From positions 2,294,001 to 2,358,000 of the forward strand of contig JANCIK010000007.1 in NCBI GenBank assembly GCA_028532985.1: DNA of 64,000 bases, given 5' to 3'. The stretch comes from Stropharia rugosoannulata (taxonomy: Eukaryota > Basidiomycota > Agaricomycetes > Agaricales > Strophariaceae). The notes below the pieces were generated by a model that made no database searches, was not told where the DNA came from, and worked only from the letters and a program-made list of their open reading frames with translations. Positions within the stretch are counted from its first letter, which is position 1, and the number at the start of each line of letters is the position of its first letter. Position numbers and translations under genes: made by a program. Positions 21,521 to 32,999 of this stretch are shown here, one piece after another.

Positions 21521-24118
21521 GAGAAGTGTCACGCGAGGGCGCTTGGGGAACGTCGATACCTCGTGTTGCGACCTTTGTGCGGCGTTTTCTGTGCATAGTG
21601 TCCGCTGTTGAGCGATGTGAGAAGCAAATAGGAAAGATAGTATGTCGGAAAAATCCAAAAAGGCATATCAGTAGGTGATGCTGCTGATGAAATTATAAGT
21701 ACTTACCATCTGGCCCAGAGAAACATATCACCAGGCTTGTCAGGTCTGATCAGTCTCATATAATCTATTTACAACGACCAGAAAGGACTTAATATGGATT
21801 ATCCTGGATTATCCGTAAAATGTAAGTACATATAGCACACAAGCGGCAAAATTATCAGGCTGTGATCAGCGCTCATTATTGCACATTTGTTGCGTATAAG
21901 TACTTATTTTCAGGGCCCTTCAAGTTTCGTAAGTAGTTCAGGACCCCGAATACAGCTCTCCATTATCGTTGGAGTTGGAAATGTCCCTGCATCTTCACTA
22001 GTGGGGCATGACGTAGACTTCTATTTTGGCCCCACCCCAAAACAGCATAAAAGCGTCGCCGGATTCTCGTGTACGTCGCATCGGAAGCCCCTCCTCTCTT
22101 ACAACCTTTAAGCCCCTTTCGACACTACTCCTTACCCATTTTATCATATGATAAGTTCAAGGTTAGTTATATCTGCTTTGACTCGATTTACCCACTGGCA
22201 GTGCTTACTCGACCTTTGTGTTACCTTTTATTTGCAGTTAGGTTTAGTTCCTAGAGTATTAGCAGCTTACATCCATAGTTTTGCAGTAGTATACCGTCCA
22301 TAATCCTGTTATATTTATGTAAATCAGAGTAATATATTGCCATTTGACTATACTTTGGTTGTTCAAGTTTATCAGAGTTGTCAAGAGAGAAAATTATAGC
22401 AATAACCAGCTATCAATAAGCTGTCACCAGCCGTCAGCCTGATCAGACAATATAGGAGGAGGTCAGAGTGTATCATTCTGTTAGCTAGATATAAGTGATT
22501 TCTTAAGAATATCAATATGAACACAAGAGTCAGAGCATGTCATTATGTTAAATAGTGTAACTAGATATAAGTGATTTCTTAAGAATATATGCCTCCCGTT
22601 TTGCTGATGGCCTGATATGCACATATCTCGCCATATGTGACGAGGTATGCCTTTTTCGATTTTTCCGACATATCCTTGCAATTTGCCTGTGTCGTCGCAG
22701 CTCGCGCAGGCTGCTCCTCGACATCTTTTGCCCCTCCACCCAGTGTACCACCCGCCGCGGGGCTTGAACGCTTGAACATTGATCCAAGGGCAATGTATAA
22801 TTGTCATGAATGGTCTGCCTGTGAGAGGTGTAGTGCAAGGGCGTTATCGGGAAATCAATACGTCGTATTGACGCATGAGTACGATGTTCCTAGTGTATCC
22901 TGAATGTATTTTAACTGGACATCTACAAAGTAAGTGAAGATAGAAAAGTAATTGTGTGCAACGTACCTGTGTCGCAGAATCACAGCTCTCCGCGGGACCT
23001 CGTCCTCTCTTCCCAGGCACCGTGAATTGCTGTAGCTAGAGTGATTGACGGTATTGCGTTCACTGGGCGTCAATTTGTCTTCTCGCGACCTGACAACGCT
23101 GCGTCCAAGGCACGTTCGGAGATACGGTGGTGTAGTGACGTCGTAACGCTAGGGCGCTTCTTATTGCCCACTTGGATCCGGTTTCTGTTTGTTACTCCAG
23201 TAAGACGTGGTGCTTTCTGCGTTGTATACCAGTACCATTTGTCCGGTCTGCACATAGAGAGGTAAGTAAGCATTATAGTGTATATGGGTATCATGGACTT
23301 ACTGTTACTTCAGCCACGGCAGTCCCTCCGCTGGCATGGGCGTGCGCTTCCCGCAGGGCGTTGAAATAGCAGAAGAGAGTCGTTCCAGACGTGTTCCATG
23401 GCCCAATCACTATGTCTTGAATTGTGTCGGGTGTCAGCGTTTGCGGGGCGTTGAAAAAACATAGTTGCATGCTGCAAGTCGTCTAACCGTCCAAGCATGT
23501 CGAGGAGCGCGTATATACGGCTGAAGAGGGACAGAGAGTCAGTACCAGACGTTAGGGTAAGGAAATACACGACGTACCACGAGTGTATACATCCAGGAAG
23601 GTATCGGGGCAGCATGAGGTGGCAGTAATAGAGGTGAAAGGGCAGTATCGGTTAGAAAGTACGTAAAGTACCAGCCCCGGCATACTCCCTCACCCCGCAC
23701 ACGGCCAGGGACGCGCTCCCGAGCACCGGACCATTCCTCCGTCCCCTGGGTGTTCTCATTGCAGATATAGACATCCTATTCCTGTATCTCCATTTGGGAA
23801 ACACCAAAACTGCGCAATGTGCACGCATCCCCGTTCCAAATGTTCTGCGCAATAACGCAGAAATTACAGCTAGTCTACCAGCTCACAGCATCACCGCTGA
23901 CCATTACACTACGGCTGGTACTCCGATGGCGGCAAGAAAAACGCTTGCAAACTAGCTTCAAGTTCACGAAGATTATATGGGGTGTACGCCCTCAATCCAG
24001 GCGTACATCCCGAAACTACACGCGAACATAGATTCCCGTTAAAATTCCATGGCAGTATGTGAACGCTCACAGGAGCCGAGATTATGTCCGGGAGTATCTG
24101 CCATATGCATTTGGATTC
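21521..24118. other. No confident gene; small local duplications
   Basis: Only short frames are present. Several GTAAGT-like donors (22,930, 23,262) suggest decayed gene pieces, but I could not join any exons into a recognisable product. Confidence 0.35.
22483..22589 (+). repeat. Direct repeat, about 29-bp core, two copies
   Basis: The core ctagatataagtgatttctt plus aagaatat occurs at 22,483 and 22,561, about 78 bases apart. Both are preceded by similar gtcagag...atcatt...gtta sequence, so the duplicated unit is about 80 bases. Confidence 0.7.
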
Positions 24119-24223
24119 AGGTCCCCACCCACCCGCAACCTCCAGTACTAAGGAGCCACTGTACATGTATGGAAGTCATATATTACAATTACAAGTATCC
24201 ACACTAGAATTGACGATACACTG

Positions 24224-26312
24224 CTAACGGAAATATGTCGAAATTACTTTAAAACCCAGCCGCTTTGCGTCTGCTCCAGTGAGGGTATATCGACCTTCCT
24301 CTGATACATCAAGTCCGCTATATTGGAGATATATCTGTTGTGGACCAAAACATCGCCAATGTTTGGAATATGTAGATGAATTGAGGGGGTTTATGTCTGT
24401 GAACCGTGTTGTGAGAGGGTCATGACTAGGATTTGACAGGTCTGGAAGCACAGGTACACCAAGATTGTTGCCAACAGGTATGTAAACCTTGTCATGATCT
24501 TGATCAATTCCTGCCGTAAAAATAGCAAGAAAAATGAAAGGATGGTCTTCAGATGGTTTGGGCCTGCCTGGGGGAAGGGTAATGTTTAGATTTGAGATCC
24601 ACTCCGATGTGTCTGTGCTATCATCCAGTGCAGTATATGTTGCCCTAATTCTATAACCATGATGCTCTGCCCAGAGTATACTGCTCATAGATATATTCGG
24701 TGGGAAGTCATGTTCGTATTTCTCGTTCTTGAACAGGGGAATTGCCAAGAATGTCCCATGGACTCCTAAATGTGATAATAGTATTGGCTCTTGCAGAACA
24801 ATTCGGGGGTCTTGGATCATCTTTGTATGTCCAATGTAGTCAGTAATTGTGGACGGCAGGATGGAAGATCTGTTAGTGTGATTGAAGAGATCCCGAAAGT
24901 CGCGCCTGGAGATCATTATGTGCTGAATCATTCGTCGTAGTGCAACCTTGGACCCTTCACCATATGCAATCGGGACGCTAGCATCGAGAAGACCCATTAA
25001 GGAGTAGACTTGATCTTCTGTACGGGTGACCTTGCGCATTGCGGCAAGCTCCATGATCCTGCAGATTGGGACTGCGGTGGCAAGCCGGTTCATAAATTCA
25101 AGCTCTCTCCCTGTAATTGTCGTTGCCTTGAAAATTTGGTAACGCACTTCCACTGTCATCAATATGGGTCGGTGGGAAAGGTACATCTCGTTGTCCTGAG
25201 AAAGAAACTCAGGGTCGCTCAGGTGTGCATCAAAATCGACTGGGACTCGAAGCTGCATCCAGTTGCAGTTGTAGAAATGAATGTTCCGGTTTGCCACTAA
25301 CTCTTGCAATGTCCATCCCCGTGTGAACCATACATCGTTCTGTATCTCCGAAAATTCTAGTGTGTTGGCAAGGTATGCAATACAGACATGCGCCTCTTTA
25401 TACCATTTGTACATTGAGCGAATGGACTCGTCCAGCTCGGTGCTGCTCTCCTTGTTTATACACACTGTATCCATCCAACCAAGTTGCACACCGTGATCGC
25501 GTGCGGCATTGGTGCAGAAATTGTCAATCTTGGCATTGCCGCGGGTATTCTGAGGGAGTCCGCGATTGGCCCAGTCATGGAAGAGGACGTCCCCGGGGAT
25601 GTCACGCAGCCAAGTGTGCGAAAGGATCGCGTACTTGCAGAATTCAGTTACAAGAAGGAACAGATCAATGCCATGCCTTATTTTTCGTCTGAGCTCATGT
25701 TTTTCTGGATAGGCAGTGCGTATGCGGGTGAGAATTATGTCGACCAATGTGCTGCGGTTGACTAGAGTACTGCTGCCCCCACTTGAGTCAAAGCTTATCA
25801 TGCGGATTGGCATCGAGTTGAATACTCTCTTGTTAACTTCTTCCACTAACTCGCTGAGAAATGCTAAAGAAAATTTTAATTAGATGAAAACATGCACTGA
25901 GTGAAACAACACACCATATTCATTTGGATACACATCTACCAGATTGGATAAAAGCAAAAATTCCTCCTCGGAGTTCGGAATTGACTCTTTTGGGACCGTC
26001 TGATTTACTGGAGATATTTATGTCAGCAGCGGGCATCGTCCAGATAATAAATATACTACCTTCTTGCGCATCAGCTGTACCCTCCCCTTCGGAATCAACG
26101 ACTAAGTTTATAAAACTGTCCAGCGTCTTCAAGAGCTGTTGCCCCTCGGCAGACGCGCACAGGCGGGTAATATCTGCATCTGAATGCCATTATTTAATCA
26201 ACATCTAAGAACGCACCAGCCAAATTGCACTCACTTGGTGTCGCTGGTCTGAAGAACCCAATCAGACTCGCCAAGAGAGCTGACCCGCGTGCGTTGACAT
26301 CTACTCGTTGCT
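24224..26312 (-). CDS. HET-domain protein, copy 2
   Basis: Paralogue of the gene at 12,497-14,553 with the same exon layout. The last exon is 24,224-25,863, giving 540 residues from the first internal Met at 25,846; upstream exons are 25,915-26,007, 26,060-26,179 and 26,235-26,312. The HET motifs AILSHTWL, GWMDTVCINKESS and WFTRGWTLQEL are present, followed by the DQVYSLMGLL block. The second-last exon is 18 bases longer than in copy 1 (SEEEFLLLSNL-type insertion) and keeps the frame. Differences from copy 1 are scattered substitutions without stops, so this is an expressed-looking duplicate rather than a relic. The role is expected to be non-self recognition and cell death. The true start is unresolved; a conserved ATG lies at 26,491. 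Confidence 0.85.
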
Positions 26313-26562
26313 CTTAGCTTTCAAGGTATATCGCGATCTTCCATCAAATGCGTGTCATTTTACCTGCTGATTCCAGGTGCGAGGGACCTGGTGATTCTAT
26401 TCACCGTGGATGTTGAGATCTGACAATAGAGGTGTTGTAACGCAGTTTACGCACCTTGATCTGGAGTTACGGAGTGCGTACTAGAAGTCATTGAGTTACA
26501 CTGCAGCAATTTCAAAGTGTCTGAGAATGGGGAAGCAACGTGTGACCGTCATGGACGGGATG

Positions 26563-26570
26563 CCTTTATA
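26563..26570 (-). promoter_or_regulatory. TATA box of HET copy 2
   Basis: TATAAAGG on the minus strand, about 72 bases upstream of the conserved ATG at 26,491. Confidence 0.55.
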
Positions 26571-26769
26571 CACATTTCAGAATGCTCTATTCATAGTACA
26601 TCAGTGTCAGATAAATTTGGATACCCCGAGGTTTTGATCACACATGTGGCGCCGGTGCTGTGCTTATCTCAACAGTTAATTAGACATTTTCATTTTAATG
26701 GAAGAGCTGCTTTTCCTTTTAGTAGAAATAAACAAACCACAGAATGAGCTAGTACACAGCTACTACATA

Positions 26770-27401
26770 CTCGTGGTCACAAAAAGTAACGGTCACATGA
26801 TTTCATCGTTGCGTCTTCACTCGGATTCACGACGCACAATCCACTTCATATCTCTACAACTACATACTCCTATACTACAAAATGTCCTCTGTAATTACTA
26901 TACATACTGAGCATGATACTCCAAAAAAGAACCAATTAATCAGACGTGTTTTGGTCAATTAAACAGCAAAACCCGCAGCTGAAGCAACAAACATTCCAAT
27001 TGTAACTGCGAAGAAGATTATTGCAAAGTAAACTCAATTTAAATGCAAATTGAGCCAGTTTGATATGACTTCAAGGCTATTGTTTTCTCTCAACCTTCGG
27101 TAAACTCAGTTGATGCACTCAAACACGCAGTCCAAGCCGCACGGGAAGAATTACCAATCAAAAAGATCAACAAGTACATTCTACAAATGCCTCAGCGTGT
27201 GCAGGCTGTTTTGGAGGCAAAAAATAGTCATACACAATTTTAATTTTTGTTTTATGTAGAGATTAAATCAATCTATTTAATTACAAGTTTTTGTGGCTCA
27301 AAATTGATGTTAAAATGAAATATACTTGTAAAATGTCGGAAGTAGGAGGAGGCCAACCCGTGGAAAAATGGTATGTGACCGTTACTTTTTGTGACCACGA
27401 G
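26770..27401 (+). mobile_element. Deleted Tc1/mariner element
   Basis: 632 bases with perfect 29-bp terminal inverted repeats starting CTCGTGGTCACAAAAAGTAA, flanked by TA on both sides. The empty site is preserved in the duplicated partner at about 15,005-15,015 (tacatatactg), which proves both the insertion and the TA duplication. The interior holds both ends of a transposase gene with the catalytic middle missing. Confidence 0.9.
27064..27243 (+). pseudogene. Tc1/mariner transposase, C-terminal remnant
   Basis: The frame ends ...INKYILQMPQRVQAVLEAKN and stops at 27,241. This is the characteristic end of Tc1-type DDE transposases (a helix with MPxRxxAVxxAxG before the stop). The final catalytic residue and everything before it are missing. 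A separate short frame from ATG 26,882 (MSSVITIHTEHDTPKKNQL) looks like the N-terminal DNA-binding end and hits a stop at once. The element therefore cannot mobilise itself. Confidence 0.75.
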
Positions 27402-27403
27402 TA

Positions 27404-28680
27404 TACTGATACAGCAAATACCAAATAGTATATGTCGGGGATAACACGTCGAGTGGGCCGGCGTACCCAAATAGCACAGCGTGCGTGGGCTTGGGCTTGG
27501 GCGTAGGGTATGTGGTGTCCATCAATACCTGCCAGCCAACTATTTTGGGAGGTGGGCAGCTGCAGTGGCCTGGGGCACGTCAGATGGTCCAGGCAGTACA
27601 TGCATCTATAGCAATTAAATCTGGCGTGTGTGGCAGATATCTTCCTAGAACACTTTTGCATGTTTTATGTAGCCGCGGTGGTTGAATACGTGCCTGCGTG
27701 GCACTATTGGCTCAGCCGCGATGACTTGGCTGGTTTACTTTGCAGGTCATCGTTGCTGTTGCTCTGCGGTCTGCGCACGAGATCAGGCTCACCACACAGA
27801 ATGCTCGACATACAAACACTGTGCGCTTCGTGCACTTGCAGCCGTCTATGAGACCACTTTTGTGGCTCCGCTGCATTGCGCGTGCCGAGTCCAGAATGTG
27901 AGTGATGACAGTACAACAGGATCTGACCTATCTCGTCTGCAGGGGCAATTCAATTGCACAGTGATCACTGGTGTTCGAAATTCAGTAAGCATACTATATA
28001 ATCTGCCATAAACCGGGTTAGTAACACGCAGTGTCTGATTTGTGCAGCAGTCGTTTCTGCGCTACGGCGCGAATGCTTGGTGGATGAATGCGGAGCATAT
28101 AAGAAGGATTCACTATACTCACCAATGTCTCGTTGACGTGCTCTGTGGTGGGGTAAGGCTTCAGAAGTTAATGGTAGGTATATTGAATTTGTTGTAAATG
28201 TCGGGGAATCATCACCAGTGACTGAGTGCGGCGGGTCCCTTCTCAATCAAATAAATACATTTTGATCAGATACTTACTATACTCACTGATGTGTTCTCGT
28301 CGAGGTGCGCCATCGTGCATGCACCAGTGCCCAGGGACGGGTATCGGAGGTAAGCATTTGAATTTTATGAAAACATTCAGAAATTAAGTAGTGACGGCTT
28401 CCTCTTGACAGGTGTTCGTTGGCATGTACGGTGAGGTCGCTCAGGTGCCTGCGTTGCGCCGGCCCGTATGTCATTGTTATGTCTGTCCATTGGATTAGCC
28501 TAGGAGCTGTATATATGGGATCCGGTGGTTTTCTCTCTGCCGTGTATGGTGTCGGTGAGTGTTTCAAGTGACCTTTAGGTTGACATTGCTGCGAGAGCAC
28601 GCTACGCTGCGTGGTCCCTTACGACGACAAAGTACACGCCGGCGTATGGGTAATTGTAGGTACGGCGGTTTGTGCGAGAT
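27404..28680. repeat. Segmental duplication upstream of HET copy 2 (partner 15,003-16,330)
   Basis: Near-identical to 15,003-16,330 in the same orientation, starting at the TA that flanks the Tc1/mariner relic. At 28,678 this copy jumps directly to sequence matching 16,803, lacking about 470 bases found in copy 1. No gene recognised. Confidence 0.7.
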
Positions 28681-29865
28681 TCCAGCGTACTAGGATAATT
28701 CTGACATCGGCCTTGAGCTTCCGTTATCTGGAACAGTGGAAAGTACCGAGGTACTGCTGGGGAGGGGTCCGTGGACGGTGATGACTGTGACGACCGCTCA
28801 CTTTAGCGGAGGTCCATGGGACTGGAAAGGGAAGGGAAGGCGGGTACTAGGGCCGCCCCCAGACGAGTTCTTGCGCACTGTGTAGACACGTTCCTGGCCT
28901 CGTAGCTCTGCTGATATGTGATGCTTCCATGCATCCCCGCGGCCCTCGGAGTCCGTCCCATTGGCTTGCATGGCGCAAGTACAAACTCCACCCCGTACAT
29001 ATGTGGTGCTGGTACATTTGATGTCAATACCAAAGTGTCTCATGTTAATGTATGTATGTGCAGCTGTCTAGCTCCTTTGCGCGCCCGACCTCGGTTTCGC
29101 ACGCTCAGCCCCGCGCCGCCCACCGTCCACTCCTGCGAGTCGATCTATCCGGTTCAGGTCTGTCCCAATCGGCCCGCCGGCCCCTGCCTCGTGGTTATGC
29201 TTCCTCTCTGTCTCTCCTCCCAACCATTTACTGCGTCCTCGTTCACACCCGAGGCATCCCACACGCCTCCGTGCGCCCCCATTTCTCCCTGCCCGATTCC
29301 GAGAATCCAATCCTCACGGGCCTCTGCACGTCCCTGCCCCATCTTCGCCCAGCCCGCTTCATCTTCGCCTGGCCCGGTCCGTCCTTTGCCAGCCTCGCTT
29401 CGCATTTTGCATCCGTCAGCTCGTCAACCCGTCACTCATCCCGTTACGCATCATATTCATGACTCACAGACCCGGCTCGCACTCGCACTCGTTTCCTATC
29501 CCAACAACAACAACTCTTGCCCTTGAAGCCTCACAAGCCGCCCATCCACTGTCCGCTGTCTGCAGGCAGGTAATTGCAAGAATATCAGGACTGCACGACA
29601 TTGCTGTAAAAGACTATGGCGTTCCGTGCGTAGGCCTGATATACAGGATCCGGACGCGCCAAATCAGGTCAGTACAGACTTGTTTAGGATATACGACATA
29701 CCAGGTAAAACCGAGCCTGAACCACAGCAACCGCAAGACAAGGCCTGTTGTTGCAGCACGAGAAAGATCATGTCAATGCCTTGCATGACATATGGTGGGG
29801 CTGTTAGCAAGGTGAGTGAGCCAAGTAGATACAGAATTTTATTATGCTTACATTGACTGACTATT
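28681..29865. repeat. GC-rich interspersed repeat, copy R4
   Basis: Matches 16,803-18,110. The match ends at about 29,865, where sequence of the disrupted host gene begins, so this boundary is probably a breakpoint of an insertion or rearrangement. Confidence 0.55.
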
Positions 29866-30107
29866 TGGGTTTGAGTATGGTGCGCGGATAAGCTTGAGCT
29901 CGGGCGCAGCTTCGGTCGCGGGGTACACCTACGCCCCGCGTAGTTCGAGCCTCTCCGTGTCGCCTACGATCCTTTCTGCGTCGCCCGCTATGTCGCGGCA
30001 TATGTCCCTCGGCCCTTCCCCTGTTGGGAGCCACGTTTCGTTGGCGCCGTCGCCAGTGACGCGTCATGCTTCGCTCGCGCCTTCCGTTGCGCCCTCCGTT
30101 GCGCCGT
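29866..30107 (+). pseudogene. Ser/Pro-rich host gene, fragment 1
   Basis: The plus frame reads SSGAASVAGYTYAPRSSSLS... PVTRHASLAPSVAPSVAPS, low-complexity Ser/Pro/Ala sequence. The same style (PMTRQASLAPSHAPSVAPS) resumes at 31,356. Removing 30,108-31,355 with one GT copy joins the two in frame (...VAPSVAP-SPMLQASPL). Upstream coding sequence is lost in repeat R4. No domain is recognised; proteins like this are often regulatory, but I assign no function. Confidence 0.55.
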
Positions 30108-31355
30108 CATCAGCAAATCCAACCATTTTCTCATAGCATGTCATAATAATACCACATGGTCTCATAGAACGGCATAGTAATACCGTACAATCTCATAGCA
30201 TGTTATAGTAATTAGACTAGGCTTATAATGGCCCATAATCACGTAGCACTATATAGTATAATTATAATCGTTATATAGCATGTTGTAGTACTCTATAATA
30301 GGCTCTGCAAGTCATGCCATAAATACTAATCTAATAACGACTATAGTTATAGCTTCAGCAGTTTTCAAAGTTCGTAGATCTTGTTATGTCTTTGGCTCAT
30401 TTTTATATCTTTCCAGGCTTTCGAACCGCTACATACTAAGTTAAATAAAGTATACTGTGTGTAGATGTAATGATATCGACATGTCGTACAAGTTACAACC
30501 AGCAGTAAGCCAAATTTCATGTATGCTAACTTATTAAAAAATGCGACCAGCAAGAATTGAACCCCAAGCCTCAAGGGACTTATGTAGTAGAAGGCCGTAA
30601 TAAACCACCTAGGCCATACCACCATTTATTTTGATTGAACTAAAGAATACATATACCGCTTTTTCTCGGCTATTTCCGAAGGCTGTGTCAAGGCTGTGTT
30701 ATGGATATTTCTTGCCACGTCGCAGCCGTTCCCTCTTCATCCACTACCACCACCATGCCGAACTCCCCTTCCCTCTCCCCCATAGTGCAACCACCCTAAC
30801 AATGTTGACGACGCCAATGACGCCAATGACAAGATGACGATGAAGCTGCAGGGAGCAGGGAACAGGCACGAAAAGGGGTGAAGCATAGGTGAGTAACCAA
30901 ATCCCCCAATCTGTCCATGCAGGTCCCACTGCCTCGTATGTCCCAACCACCCCATGACCCTGCCACATTGAAAAACAACTACCACGAGACCCATGCCATG
31001 CCATATATGACCCCACTGCATCACGAAACAGCCCCTGTCTAGCCCGTGCTCTTAATGTACTTACATATATATATATAAGTTTAATATTATGTTGTTTGTA
31101 ATAGACGTAAAGTGTGAATAAGTAATAAACAATATTATAGCCCTTGATCTACCTAAATGCCGCTCAAATTTAAGTACTGGTACTGTACTATGTAATTCTA
31201 CAGAGTGTTATATAATACTACATAATGTAGCCGAGTTACTATGTAGATATGAGCCTATGCTATGCCGTGCTAAATAGATAAGAACCCTTACTATGGTGCT
31301 ATGGTATTATATAATGCTAGTAGGTACTATATAGTAAGTCCCAGATTTGCTGATG
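30108..31355. mobile_element. Non-autonomous DNA element, 1.25 kb, in the host gene
   Basis: Perfect 12-bp terminal inverted repeats (CATCAGCAAATC ... GATTTGCTGATG) with GT on both sides. Both ends (30,120-30,310 and 31,080-31,340) are AT-rich and full of short catagta/atagtaat repeats in both orientations, typical of subterminal transposase sites. No transposase frame is present. Excision restores the reading frame of the host gene. The superfamily is not identified; a 2-bp duplication is ambiguous because the flank reads gtca. Confidence 0.6.
30533..30612 (-). other. tRNA-like / pol III-type unit inside the 1.25-kb element
   Basis: On the minus strand an A-box-like TGGCCTAGGTGG is followed 41 bases later by a B-box-like GGTTCAATTC, then GGTCGCA and a run of six T. 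This is the order of an RNA polymerase III gene. The two acceptor-stem strands do not pair and no good anticodon arm forms, so it is not a functional tRNA. It may be a SINE head or a tRNA pseudogene. Confidence 0.35.
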
Positions 31356-32229
31356 GTCACCTATGCTCCAGGCGTCGCCGCTCCCGCCAATGACGCGCCA
31401 GGCCTCGCTTGCTCCTTCCCACGCACCCTCTGTTGCACCCTCGCTCGCGCCCTCGCCCATGCTCCAGACATCGTCGCTCCCTCCCGTACTACAAGCATCG
31501 CTGCTCTCGCCCAGTGTGCCCCCGACACGGTGCTCGCGCGCGGGTTTGCTGAGCGCGGCGATGAGTCTGAGCCTGAGCATGGCACCTGTAGGCTGTTGGT
31601 GAGGCTGCAGTGATTGGCAGTGGGGCGACAGGTGCGGATGGTCCGGTACAAGGCCACTCGAGCACGGGGAGTATTGGCGCGGGGATGCGTGACGCGGTGT
31701 ATATCGACTCGGAGGACGTGAAGGCGAGGCTGGACGAGCTGCTTGCGCAGGCGGGCGAGGAGCGGGAGGTGGAACTGGAATGTGGAATGGGGTTAGGGCT
31801 GGAGCGTGGGATCGGGTTGGGCTTGGAAGGCGTGGACGAACAGGCGGGAGGGGAGGTTGTTGTGAAGGACGCGTTGATGGGCCGCGACCCCGCCGAGGAG
31901 GAGGAAGCGGTGAATGCGCTGTGCACGCCACCGCCGTCTGTGCTTGGAGTTGGGCCCCCGCCGAATGTGTATGCGACGCCTACCAATGCGAATGCATTCT
32001 CGAACCCGGTTGGGCGCGTCGTCGTCGTGCCTTCCTCGACTACTTCGGTTGGTGCTTTGGGCGCACCGCACTCTCCGGGGTCTGCTGCCTCGCGCCTGCT
32101 GCCGGCCATCACTCAGCACAGGCGTCCCAGGCGTCCTTGCGCTCGATCTCGACGCAATCGCAGTCGCACCCATATATGACGCAGCACGCATCGTGCTCGC
32201 AGGTCTACCTCGGCCCTGCTAGCGCTTAG
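31356..32229 (+). pseudogene. Ser/Pro-rich host gene, fragment 2
   Basis: Continues fragment 1 (SPMLQASPLPPMTRQASLAPS...). An acidic, more ordered part follows in another frame (DAVYIDSEDVKARLDELLAQ, from about 31,690), then Ser/Gln-rich sequence (SQASLRSISTQSQSHPYMTQ) in yet another frame. At least two frame changes are needed, which could be short introns or decay. The fragment ends at the KDZ transposon: its last codons GPASA run into TAG inside the 8-bp target duplication GCGCTTAG (32,222-32,229). Confidence 0.5.
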
Positions 32230-32237
32230 CACCTTTT

Positions 32238-32558
32238 CCAACCACCTAGGTGCAAGACCTAGTACAGCCGTAGGCAAGACCTGATGCACGATATGCTACA
32301 GCTGTAGCTAGGCGCTCTGCACGTAGGCTTGCAGCAGCAGTCGTGCAAGACTTGTGCAATACACGATACATACGCCCACATACGCTAGCCGTGGGCTTAG
32401 CGCGTGGCACGCCTCCGGCACCGCACAATTCCGTATACAATTGTGCCCGTTGTTGCCGCCCTCAGCGTGTCCTGCCTGTTTCCTCGCTGTCCGGCATTTG
32501 ATGTCTCCCCTCTGGCGCGCTTCGTTGATGCGCCTGGGCCCCAAACCGTACCAGCTCA
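32238..32558 (+). repeat. Left terminal inverted repeat of the KDZ element
   Basis: Starts CCAACCACCTAGGTGCAAGA and matches the reverse complement of 56,136-56,478 along its length with scattered substitutions. It ends at accagctca. The right copy is about 22 bases longer because it carries extra tandem caagtcttgca units. Confidence 0.85.
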
Positions 32559-32999
32559 TCTACGGGGAGGATGTATTTTTAGCAGCCAATACATATGTAT
32601 TCTATATATATACTTATTTAATACTACCACCTCATAGATATTCTATAGTGCCTCGAGCTCCTCACAGTGACGGTCATGAGTAGCCCCGTCGAGTAGCCCC
32701 GTCCATTTAAGTACAGGACAAGGATAAACATTGAGTTCGCTTTGTTGGTTTCGCTCTATTTTAAAACGGTGGGAACCTTGTGCAATACTCCGCTAATTTT
32801 AGCAGTCGACTGATAGTGCAAGAGCAGGTAGTAGAAGCAACATTGTGCAAGACATTTTTTCGTGCAATAATCGTGCAAATGAAGCTACGATATGTTGCCG
32901 TGAAATTTAGAAGATAACAAAGTTAACAATCTTGTGCAAGACTACGTTTGTGCAAGAATTTTTAAAGTATATTAACGCAGTAAGTAGTGAGATAGGTAA
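32559..32999. other. Left subterminal region with GTGCAAG sites
   Basis: No gene. It holds four of the six left-end GTGCAAG heptamers (32,816, 32,845, 32,934, 32,950; the other two, 32,250 and 32,343, are in the inverted repeat) plus several gtgcaat/gtgcaaa variants. Such clusters suit transposase binding. It is also the 3' region of the transposase gene, which ends at 33,000. Confidence 0.6.

Noticed and set aside
30533..30612. A functional tRNA gene
   Set aside because: The A and B boxes and T-run are present, but the acceptor strands do not pair and no proper anticodon arm forms.
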